From an uncultured Mailhella sp. (lineage in GTDB: Bacteria > Desulfobacterota > Desulfovibrionia > Desulfovibrionales > Desulfovibrionaceae): DNA of 32,564 nt. The stretch lies in assembly GCF_944324995.1 (NCBI RefSeq), contig NZ_CALUYL010000032.1, forward strand, positions 1 through 32,564. The letters are read 5' to 3'. Positions 8,599 through 14,346 of the stretch are shown piece by piece. The notes beneath the pieces are model-generated. The model saw nothing but the letters and a program-made list of their open reading frames with translations, was not told where the DNA came from and ran no database searches. Both the position numbers and the translations under genes were made by a program. The number at the start of each line of letters is the position of its first letter. The stretch's first letter is position 1.

Positions 8599-8835
8599 AT
8601 GAGCCGACGACACAATACTCTGGTGTACGACAGGTCGCGCCGCATGACGGTGGCCGAAACGGCAACCTACCTGCAGTGCAGCGAAAGCTGGGTACGAAAG
8701 CTCATTACTTCCGGGCAGTTGAAAGCCGTGCGCATCGGCACAAGAAAGGGACTGCAGATTTCCCTTGCCAGCGTGAAGGAATATCTCCGGCAACAGGAGG
8801 AAAAGGAAGGCAGTCTATCCCTCTATGGAGGATAA
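8599..8835 (+). CDS. Small helix-turn-helix protein (MerR/excisionase-like)
   Basis: A 78-residue basic protein. Residues 16-63 fit a winged MerR/HTH_17 excisionase-type DNA-binding fold: MTVAETATYLQCSESWVRKL, a turn, then ISSGQ-like wing (ITSGQLKAVRIG) and LASVKEYLRQQ helix. It follows the large terminase by eight bases, with GAGGAAG as ribosome site. The place, after terminase and before the connector and portal genes, is unusual for an excisionase; it could be a packaging-specificity factor or a late regulator. The GGAGGAT at its very end would have served a next gene that the defence cassette now separates. Confidence 0.75.
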   Translation: MSRRHNTLVYDRSRRMTVAETATYLQCSESWVRKLITSGQLKAVRIGTRKGLQISLASVKEYLRQQEEKEGSLSLYGG

Positions 8836-8945
8836 CCCGCTAAAAGAAATCATATTACCGTCATAAGATGGCACTATACAAAAAAGCATTTCCCTCTTAT
8901 ATTTTATCGAAACATCTTGCTCTTCAGCCATCATGTGAGACTTGT

Positions 8946-10355
8946 ATGCTACTGAAAAAATTGACCCTTAATAATTACGCCAACTTTGAAAACGCAGAGT
9001 TCAACCTCTGGGATGAAGCAAAGCCTTCGCGTAAGGTCACTATTTTCATTGGTGAAAACGGCGCGGGAAAAAGCAACATTCTTGATGCCATTGCCACATT
9101 CATGAGCTGGTTCGTTGCCCGGATCCGCCGTGAAAACGGTATTGGAAGCCCTATTTCTGAAAAAAAAATAAATAATAATGCAACAACATCATCTATTGAA
9201 ATTTGCATTAATCATGAAAACCAAGATAGTATAGGAATATTGGCAAAGACAAGAAAAGGATATACATCGGAATTAAAAAGTAGCCTTAGCCCTATATATA
9301 AATTATCTTCTTTTTTTTCAGAACAATATACTAAATCATCTTCATCTTCATCACTACCACTATTTGCATACTATAATGCAGAGCGACATATTCACGAAAC
9401 ACCTATAAATTATAAATTATTTAATCTTGACAAGCCAATTAATGGTTACAGTAACAATATATCTATTGGAATTGATTTTAGCCAATTTTTTAACTGGTTT
9501 TATATTCTTGAGAACATAAAAAATGAACTTATTATTAAAAAAATATATGAATTTGTTTTAAAAAATCATAAAAATAAAAATAAAAAAATTAATGGTGATG
9601 TATCAAGCTATTTTCAAAATGAAGTTTTGCAAGAAATATTCAAGCGTTATAAAAATGGTGACATAACTAAAGATATTCTTTTTAGCATAGATGATAGACT
9701 CCATTTTACAACAGATGCAATATCTACTTTCTTACCAGAATACAAAAATATCCGAATTGAAAGACTTCCTTCTACGGCCATGCTCATAGATAAGGGGGAC
9801 ATCTCTCTGGATATTATGCAACTATCACAGGGAGAACGCTCCCTGCTGGCTCTGGTTGCCGATATCGCGCTCCGGCTTACCATCATGAACCCGGAAAAAG
9901 AAAATCCCCTTTTAGGAGAAGGGATTATTCTCATCGATGAAATAGATATCCACCTGCATCCCAGGTGGCAGCGCTCCATTGTACGCAACCTGCAACGAAC
10001 TTTCCCCAATTGCCAGTTCATCATTACGACACATTCTCCTCTTGTGGTCAGCGACCCTCAGGATGTCCAAATTTTTCTTTTGGAAAAAGACTCAGTGACA
10101 GAACTGGACAACCTGTACGGCATGGATATTGAACAGGTCCTGTTTGAAATCATGGACACTCCGCTTCGCCACGAACCACTTCAAAATAAACTCGATGATC
10201 TTATGGACGCCATACAAAATAAAGATTTCAATAAAGCCAGAGAGTTAAAAAAGGAACTGCTTCAAATCCTACCGGAAAATCACCGCGAACTCATGCGAGC
10301 AGATCTTTTTTTGAAACGGATGGAGGCTGTTGATGCGGCTCATCATCAAAAATAA
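8946..10355 (+). CDS. ptuA: Septu-type anti-phage ATPase PtuA
   Basis: This 469-residue ABC/AAA-type ATPase is the sensor and assembly subunit of a Septu defence system, acting with PtuB. Walker A GENGAGKS is at 36-43, the ABC signature LSQGER at 293-298, Walker B LIDEID with D331/E332, and the H-switch TTHSP with H363. The C-terminal helical tail (IEQVLFEIMDTP, then DKARELKKEL-like region) is the layout of PtuA and the retron Ec78 ATPase. The middle (about 9160-9780) is strikingly AT-rich compared with the phage genes, a sign of separate origin. The start is set at ATG 8946 because family members begin with this beta-strand (LLKKLTLNNYANF); an in-frame ATG at 8868 would add 26 residues. It overlaps PtuB. 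Confidence 0.83.
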   Translation: MLLKKLTLNNYANFENAEFNLWDEAKPSRKVTIFIGENGAGKSNILDAIATFMSWFVARIRRENGIGSPISEKKINNNATTSSIEICINHENQDSIGILAKTRKGYTSELKSSLSPIYKLSSFFSEQYTKSSSSSSLPLFAYYNAERHIHETPINYKLFNLDKPINGYSNNISIGIDFSQFFNWFYILENIKNELIIKKIYEFVLKNHKNKNKKINGDVSSYFQNEVLQEIFKRYKNGDITKDILFSIDDRLHFTTDAISTFLPEYKNIRIERLPSTAMLIDKGDISLDIMQLSQGERSLLALVADIALRLTIMNPEKENPLLGEGIILIDEIDIHLHPRWQRSIVRNLQRTFPNCQFIITTHSPLVVSDPQDVQIFLLEKDSVTELDNLYGMDIEQVLFEIMDTPLRHEPLQNKLDDLMDAIQNKDFNKARELKKELLQILPENHRELMRADLFLKRMEAVDAAHHQK

Positions 10356-10950
10356 AGAATGCTCTGAACTAGTGGAATGGAAAAGAAACAATCCTGATAA
10401 AAAATTATATACTCAATTAGACAGTACTGTCCGACAGCCAATTAGAAAAGCCTTACTAAAAGAACAATTTGGCTTGTGTGCCTTCTGCTGTGACCGAGTT
10501 CCAAAAGGTAGCGGAAGAAATGCTCACCTACTTTCACAACACGCCTATCCACATAAAAGTCTTCTCTGGGAGAATCTTGTAGCTAGTTGTGAAAAAAAAT
10601 ATTGCTGTGACCAAGAACAAAGAGGAAGATCTCTTTTTTTTACACCATTAATGCCAGAATGTGAAAAAGAGATAAAATTTTTTGTCTCTGGACGAATAGA
10701 AGGACTTACAGATCGTGCAAAAGAAGCCATTAAAATACTTGGACTAGATAATCATAAACTTTGTGCTATAAGGCGTCGTGCCATCCAGCTTCTCGCTCAA
10801 AGAGAAGGATGTGATCCAGCTGAGCATATTAGCACCCTCGATCCAGAGGAAAGGCATCTTTTAATAAAGGCCATTAATACACCTGATGAAGATGGACTGC
10901 TGCCAGCTTTTGCACCTATACTTGTTAGTTATATAAAATCATTACCTTAA
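10333..10950 (+). CDS. ptuB: Septu-type HNH nuclease PtuB
   Basis: A 205-residue HNH-family nuclease, the effector of Septu. The zinc knuckle CAFC is at 49-52, a histidine in the beta-hairpin position at H65 (NAHLLSQH), and LLWENLVASCE matches the asparagine helix of the family. A C-terminal segment (ILGLDNHKLCAIRRRAI) matches the tail of the retron/Septu HNH group (TIGR02646-like). The usual EHxxPK motif is degenerate here, so activity is not guaranteed. GGAGG lies six bases before ATG 10333 and the gene overlaps ptuA by 23 bases. AT-rich like ptuA. No reverse transcriptase or retron RNA is present, which favours stand-alone Septu over a retron. Confidence 0.78.
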   Translation: MRLIIKNKECSELVEWKRNNPDKKLYTQLDSTVRQPIRKALLKEQFGLCAFCCDRVPKGSGRNAHLLSQHAYPHKSLLWENLVASCEKKYCCDQEQRGRSLFFTPLMPECEKEIKFFVSGRIEGLTDRAKEAIKILGLDNHKLCAIRRRAIQLLAQREGCDPAEHISTLDPEERHLLIKAINTPDEDGLLPAFAPILVSYIKSLP

Positions 10951-11010
10951 ATTATCCCCAACAGTTAAATGAATACATTTAACTGTTGGGGATAATTCTT
11001 ATTTTTTTTT
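10950..11010. terminator. Bidirectional terminator between ptuB and the FRG gene
   Basis: A perfect 22-bp inverted repeat (10950-10971 with 10976-10997) closes an AATA loop and is followed on the forward strand by CTTATTTTTTTTT. It sits exactly between convergent genes, touching both stop codons. The forward T tract makes it a strong terminator for ptuAB; on the reverse strand it is a stable hairpin after a short T-rich end and can serve the FRG gene less well. Confidence 0.9.
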
Positions 11011-11700
11011 CGTCCTTTCCTCTACCATATACGGTTCATCATCTTCAAATCGCCATTTTACATAATTAACCATTCCATCAAGATCTGGAAATAACGTAGA
11101 CTTATCAATACCAAACCGGGCAATATCCCAAAATAATTGTTTTTTATACTCGCTAGAAATAGTTATGACACTGACTTTCGTTCCATTTATACTATCTTCT
11201 CCTTCACAAAGAGGTTTTAATGGGTCAGGATGAACAGTAAATAACCCTCTTTGGCTCTGTATTCTTTTCGAAAAATAGTGCGGTCTAAATCTCATTATTT
11301 TATTAATGTCAAATGGACTTATAGTAAAATCTTTTACCAAATTATTAGTACTTAGTATATATATATTTGCATCTTTATCATAGTTTTTCTCACATGCAAA
11401 AAAAACTGCAACTAAAGGATTTTCAGTCCAATCCATTAAACGTGTTGGTAATCCATGGTGTTGTGCAAGAGCAAGCAATTCCCACGTATTTAAGTTATAT
11501 CCAATATTATATGCTGGAAGTCTCTTAATAAATTCATCAAAAAGTCTTTTTTCTTTTGCTAATGAATACTTTTTTTTATACCGGCCGATTCCAGATAATA
11601 GTTCATAATCTGGATTACTTATTCCGCGATAAACATAGTTACCTCCTCGAAATGGTATGAGAGCTTCATATAACTCAGGAAATGACTTTACCCGTTCCAT
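10999..11700 (-). CDS. FRG-domain protein, probable defence effector
   Basis: This 233-residue protein has an FRG domain: FRGGNYVYRGISNPDYELL at 17-35, then the block LALAQHHGLPTRLMDWTENP around 80-100, with an aromatic PLVAVFFAC strand after it. FRG proteins are found repeatedly in phage-defence islands; their enzymatic role is thought to be nucleotide- or NAD-directed in some cases but is not established, so no reaction is claimed. A weak GAGG lies ten bases before the ATG. AT-rich, convergent to ptuB with a shared terminator, so it is transcribed from its own promoter to the right of the gene. It could be an independent defence gene or a partner of the Septu pair. Confidence 0.83.
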   Translation of the reverse strand: MERVKSFPELYEALIPFRGGNYVYRGISNPDYELLSGIGRYKKKYSLAKEKRLFDEFIKRLPAYNIGYNLNTWELLALAQHHGLPTRLMDWTENPLVAVFFACEKNYDKDANIYILSTNNLVKDFTISPFDINKIMRFRPHYFSKRIQSQRGLFTVHPDPLKPLCEGEDSINGTKVSVITISSEYKKQLFWDIARFGIDKSTLFPDLDGMVNYVKWRFEDDEPYMVEERTKKK

Positions 11701-11739
11701 AAAACTTTACCTCTCATTTAGACGGATTACTTCTCACCT

Positions 11740-11844
11740 TCATCCTTGACACCTTAACCCGCTTTTGGCAAGCTCGTCTTCACGGAGCCTGAGAAACTCC
11801 AACCTAGAGACGGTCAGTCCATCCCGTTTGATGGCTATTTTCAT
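11740..11844 (-). pseudogene. Remnant resembling the C-terminus of a P27-type small terminase
   Basis: A reverse frame gives 34 residues from ATG 11844 (MKIAIKRDGLTVSRLEFLRL, then REDELAKSGL) and remains open upstream to about 11882, where a stop interrupts it. The upstream residues (DRYAAACQAQD) plus the GLTV turn and terminal charged helix recall the C-terminal part of P27-family small terminases. No start region or ribosome site of a full gene is present. It may be a decayed piece of another phage carried with the defence cassette. The likeness is by eye only and the region could be non-coding. Confidence 0.3.
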
Positions 11845-11885
11845 GTCCTGCGCCTGACAAGCAGCGGCATATCTATCGGCTATTT

Positions 11886-11985
11886 AAGGCCGGGAGTAGG
11901 CTAATAAAATACCCTTCGGGGGAATAGGCCTGGGCGTTCTCTAGCGTTTTCTCAGCTCCCGGCCTTTTCTATTTCAGAAAAGGCC
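11886..11985 (+). ncRNA. Structured RNA or attenuator with two exclusive hairpins
   Basis: AAGGCCGGGAG (11886-11896) pairs perfectly with CTCCCGGCCTT (11956-11966), enclosing a C-C-C/TTCG/G-G-G tetraloop hairpin (about 11911-11920) and a possible AGGC/GCCT stem. The closing helix is followed by TTTCT, as in a terminator. GGCCTTTTCT (11961-11970) can instead pair with AGAAAAGGCC (11976-11985), which destroys the long helix. This choice precedes the gene at 12011 by 25 bases. It looks like an attenuator or an RNA element of the phage; no known riboswitch is recognised. Confidence 0.5.
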
Positions 11986-12010
11986 CCTTGAGAAAAACTA
12001 GAGGTGCCTT

Positions 12011-12331
12011 ATGTCCCAGCTTTCCGACCTTCGCATCGGCAAGTCGTTCCCCCAGTTCCTGGACCAGCTGGAAACCATTGAAACCAAAGTCCGCCTTTCT
12101 GCGGAGCTCATGGACATCGTCAACGAAGGCGGTCTGGCCAACATTGACGGCGTCTGCCTCATGATGGCCGAGGCTTCCGATTCCCTTTCTTCCATCGTGG
12201 ACAACCTGAAAGCCATGCACGATAAACTTCTTCAGGATGCCCGTATGGGCGGCACCTGGGTCATTACGCTCTGCCCTGCCCGCTCGGACGACGCTCCCGC
12301 CGCTTCCGAACTGGAGGTGGCCCATGCGTAA
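12011..12331 (+). CDS. Small helical phage protein, unknown function
   Basis: A 106-residue mostly alpha-helical protein (FPQFLDQLETIETKVRLSAE, then MMAEASDSLSSIVDNLKAMH) with an alternating hydrophobic pattern that suggests a coiled-coil bundle; no transmembrane segment. GAGGTG lies five bases before ATG. The gene overlaps the next by eight bases, the stop TAA lying inside ATGCGTAAC. Codon use matches the phage core rather than the AT-rich defence genes. It is the first of three coupled small genes of unknown role located between the defence cassette and hicAB. Confidence 0.78.
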   Translation: MSQLSDLRIGKSFPQFLDQLETIETKVRLSAELMDIVNEGGLANIDGVCLMMAEASDSLSSIVDNLKAMHDKLLQDARMGGTWVITLCPARSDDAPAASELEVAHA

Positions 12332-12572
12332 CCTTCCCGCCTACGATCCGTATCTGGACACCATTCTCTGCATCCGCTCCGCCCATCACAGCCCCGACGA
12401 AGAAGCCGCCCTCATCCAGAACGTGTTTGACGCGCTCCACCTGGTGCAGCACCGCCGCCCGAAAAAGGCCGCGCCGGTTGTGGAGGTCGCCCGGATAGAA
12501 AAACGGCCTTCCTTCATGCCTGTCCTGCTGCTCCCCTGGGGAAAGCCCATCCCGGAGGTCTGCCATGCGTAA
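12324..12572 (+). CDS. Small unknown phage protein
   Basis: An 82-residue protein with an N-terminal helical region (YDPYLDTILCIRSAHHSPDE, then EAALIQNVFDALHLVQHRRP) and a basic, proline-containing tail ending in LLLPWGKPIPEVCHA. ATG 12324 is chosen because GGAGGTGG precedes it by four bases; the open frame continues upstream without a site. Both ends overlap neighbours by eight bases, so translation is coupled. No family recognised. Confidence 0.72.
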   Translation: MRNLPAYDPYLDTILCIRSAHHSPDEEAALIQNVFDALHLVQHRRPKKAAPVVEVARIEKRPSFMPVLLLPWGKPIPEVCHA

Positions 12573-12792
12573 CGAAGTCTCTCCCGTCGGCCCGCTGGCC
12601 GGGGAAGTAGTCAACGAGCTGCTCACGCCCATGATGGCCTATGCCGAACTTCTCAAGGACTCCGGCCGAAAGGCGGAAAGCAAAATGGTCTGGGCCATGC
12701 TCGAAACCCTCGACCGCAGACTCTGCGCCCTGCTCATCGACATCCACCGGCAGGCCCCACAGGTACGGTTGCATCTGCCGGACACGATTTAA
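12565..12792 (+). CDS. Small unknown phage protein
   Basis: A 75-residue helical protein (VVNELLTPMMAYAELLKDSG, then RKAESKMVWAMLETLDRRLC). GGAGG lies seven bases before ATG. Its first codons ATGCGTAAC repeat the start context of the preceding gene, again providing the upstream stop, so the two may have arisen together or been selected for coupling. No signal peptide or membrane helix. It ends two bases before the hicA operator repeat. Confidence 0.7.
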   Translation: MRNEVSPVGPLAGEVVNELLTPMMAYAELLKDSGRKAESKMVWAMLETLDRRLCALLIDIHRQAPQVRLHLPDTI

Positions 12793-12794
12793 AT

Positions 12795-12845
12795 TATATA
12801 CGGTGCATACTCCCTCTTGACAAAAGTATGCACCGTATATACTAT
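12795..12845 (+). promoter_or_regulatory. hicA promoter with inverted-repeat operator
   Basis: A perfect 16-bp inverted repeat, TATATACGGTGCATAC (12795-12810) and its complement (12826-12841), flanks a 15-base spacer that contains TTGACA (12817-12822). TATACT (12838-12843, 15-base spacing) or TACTAT (12840-12845, 17-base spacing) can be the -10. The repeat overlaps both promoter elements, as expected for an operator bound by the HicB ribbon-helix-helix domain to repress the operon. Confidence 0.75.
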
Positions 12846-12893
12846 CTTTAAGTATGAACGCCACCACTCCACATAACTCGGCTGAGGTTTACC

Positions 12894-13106
12894 GTGAAAG
12901 CAAAAGATCTCATCAAAATATTGGAAGCAGCTGGCTTCCTCCTTGTGACCACACAGGGAGGAAGAAAAAGAAAAGGTAATCATCTGAAGTACAAGCATCC
13001 TGACGGGAGATGGACTGTTATTAGTCACGGGGACAAAGACTTCAGCAGACAATATGTGGAGAAGGTAGCTGAACAGGCTGGAATTGATATTTCTTGGAAA
13101 AACTAA
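12894..13106 (+). CDS. hicA: HicA-type mRNA interferase toxin
   Basis: A 70-residue basic protein of the HicA toxin family, which cleaves mRNA and is neutralised by HicB. It has the double-stranded-RNA-binding-like fold pattern: LIKILEAAGFLLVTT, a loop, then GNHLKYKHP with the catalytic histidine at residue 30, and the closing helix VEKVAEQAGI. It starts at GTG 12894. The start of the transcript lies about 50 bases upstream in a repressor-controlled promoter. The partner hicB is 191 bases downstream, a longer gap than usual for this pair. Confidence 0.85.
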   Translation: MKAKDLIKILEAAGFLLVTTQGGRKRKGNHLKYKHPDGRWTVISHGDKDFSRQYVEKVAEQAGIDISWKN

Positions 13107-13297
13107 GCCAGCAGGAACATTTCCTTAAAAAGCTCTGTTATGAAATTTCAAATTAGATATATAAATTATATAAAAAATAAATGGTTATAAATTAAAAATT
13201 TCAATGACAAGCTTTTTTTAATAAAAATCATAGCGGAGCCTTGAAGAAACGCGAAAATGTGGAGGAAAAGGGATTCTCCACAAATACGAGGCTAACC

Positions 13298-13687
13298 ATG
13301 AAATTCCCTATGATCATCTATAAAGATGAACACTCTGATTACTGCGGACTGTTGCCCGATTTTCCCGGTATGTTTCTCGCCGAGAAATCAGTTGACGCTT
13401 TGGTTGAATCCGTACAGGACGCGGTAGAAGTTTGGATGGAAGGGGAAGAGCCGGAAAAATTCCCTGCACCCAGCACCCTGCAGCAAATTTCCGAAACAGA
13501 AGAAGCTAAAGGACATACCCTTGTTTTAGTGGATGTTGATCCTTCTTTCTTAGACACGTCCACCATCAGGATCAGTGTCTCTGTTCCCCGATATGCTCTG
13601 GCCATGATTGATAAGGCCGCTCAAAAGGCAGGGAAAAAACGCTCTACCTATTTGGTAGAAAGTGCTTTAACTGCTGCAACCGCATAG
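13298..13687 (+). CDS. hicB: HicB-type antitoxin
   Basis: A 129-residue antitoxin that should bind HicA and autoregulate the operon. The N-terminal part is the partial RNase-H-like HicB fold (KFPMIIYKDEHSDYCGLLPD, then FPGMFLAEKSVDAL), and the C-terminal ~40 residues form a ribbon-helix-helix DNA-binding domain (IRISVSVPRYALAMIDKAAQ). ATG 13298 has GAGG six bases upstream and matches the usual HicB start; an in-frame TTG at 13241 would add 19 residues. The AT-rich gap after hicA may hold a second promoter giving extra antitoxin, which I cannot confirm. Confidence 0.87.
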   Translation: MKFPMIIYKDEHSDYCGLLPDFPGMFLAEKSVDALVESVQDAVEVWMEGEEPEKFPAPSTLQQISETEEAKGHTLVLVDVDPSFLDTSTIRISVSVPRYALAMIDKAAQKAGKKRSTYLVESALTAATA

Positions 13688-13712
13688 CATAGTTCCTAGG
13701 TTGTTTCACCAC

Positions 13713-13752
13713 GCGGACACCTCCTTTTTCTGAGGTGTCCGCACTTTTTTTT
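13713..13752 (+). terminator. Rho-independent terminator after hicB
   Basis: An 11-bp perfect stem GCGGACACCTC (13713-13723) with GAGGTGTCCGC (13732-13742), an eight-base loop, and the tail ACTTTTTTTTT. It closes the hicAB unit and isolates it from the downstream structural operon. Confidence 0.93.
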
Positions 13753-14097
13753 AATTTTTTTTATTTTTTTAAAAGCGGAACCACCTATTAATTCAACAGG
13801 TTGTCAATTTTTGCATTTTTTGCACTTTTTTGCATAGTGTAACCATTTGATTTTATTGATGTGATAAAATTGTTATTTTCCCCTGTGATACTAAAACACA
13901 CAAAAAGAACAACGATTTCATAGGGATAAAAATTTAAAAAAGATACGCTCCATACGCTCCACACGCTCCACACGCTCCATACGCTCCATACGCTCCATAC
14001 GAGACTGACACATTTCTCCAGCCGTGCTATATCCCCGCAAAAGTGCCCTTCGACTTTGAGAGGGCGAAAATTGCGAACAAGTACGCAGGGTAAGCAC
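13753..14097. promoter_or_regulatory. AT-rich control region ahead of the head operon
   Basis: About 345 bases without a gene. It contains three TTTTTTGCA-type repeats (TGCA at 13812, 13821, 13831, nearly helically phased), AT-rich DNA to 13940 and then six tandem 9-mers (13944-13997). From 14000 the base composition returns to that of the phage genes. No clear -35/-10 pair stands out. The region separates hicAB from the late structural genes and is the likely place for late-gene activation or silencing by a nucleoid protein. Confidence 0.45.
13944..13997 (+). repeat. Six tandem 9-bp repeats, YACGCTCCA
   Basis: The unit TACGCTCCA or CACGCTCCA occurs six times without gaps (T, T, C, C, T, T in the first base), followed by a broken copy TACGAGACT. 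Nine bases per unit is close to one DNA turn, which suits an array of sites for one protein. Such an array may also be a slippage-prone microsatellite. On the reverse strand it would read Met-Glu-Arg repeats but no gene is supported there. Confidence 0.92.
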
Positions 14098-14346
14098 ATG
14101 GCTATTTTCACACGAGCAGAAAAAAGGCGGCAGCTTGAGCTTTGGAACAAGGCTCTGGCCAAGGTGAGTTCTGGTCAGGAATACACCATCGGCTCCCGCC
14201 GCCTGCGCTATGCCGACCTGCCTGAAATTCGGGAGACGCTGGACTGGATAAACTCTCAGCCCACGGTGGAAGACGAACAGGCCGGTCGCGGTCTGCCTTT
14301 CTTTCTGCAGGGCATACCCGGCCGCGGCGGCCAAGGAGGCTACTGA
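14098..14346 (+). CDS. Head-tail connector, gpW/DUF6148-like
   Basis: An 82-residue basic protein (MAIFTRAEKRRQLELWNKAL, then KVSSGQEYTIGSRRLRYADL) matching the small gpW/DUF6148 proteins that sit directly before lambda-type portals. Lambda gpW plugs the portal and forms part of the connector to the tail. ATG 14098 has AGGG upstream; the open frame extends further but without a site. The C-terminus is Gly-rich (PGRGGQGGY). It ends as TGATG overlapping the portal start. Confidence 0.8.
   Translation: MAIFTRAEKRRQLELWNKALAKVSSGQEYTIGSRRLRYADLPEIRETLDWINSQPTVEDEQAGRGLPFFLQGIPGRGGQGGY

Noticed and set aside
8599-8835. Lysogeny excisionase
   Set aside because: The HTH fold fits, but there is no integrase or att site nearby and the gene lies in the packaging operon.
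8946-10950. Retron system
   Set aside because: PtuA/PtuB-like genes occur with some retrons, but no reverse transcriptase or msr/msd RNA is visible here.
13944-13997. CRISPR array
   Set aside because: Units are 9 bp and directly tandem with no spacers and no cas genes.
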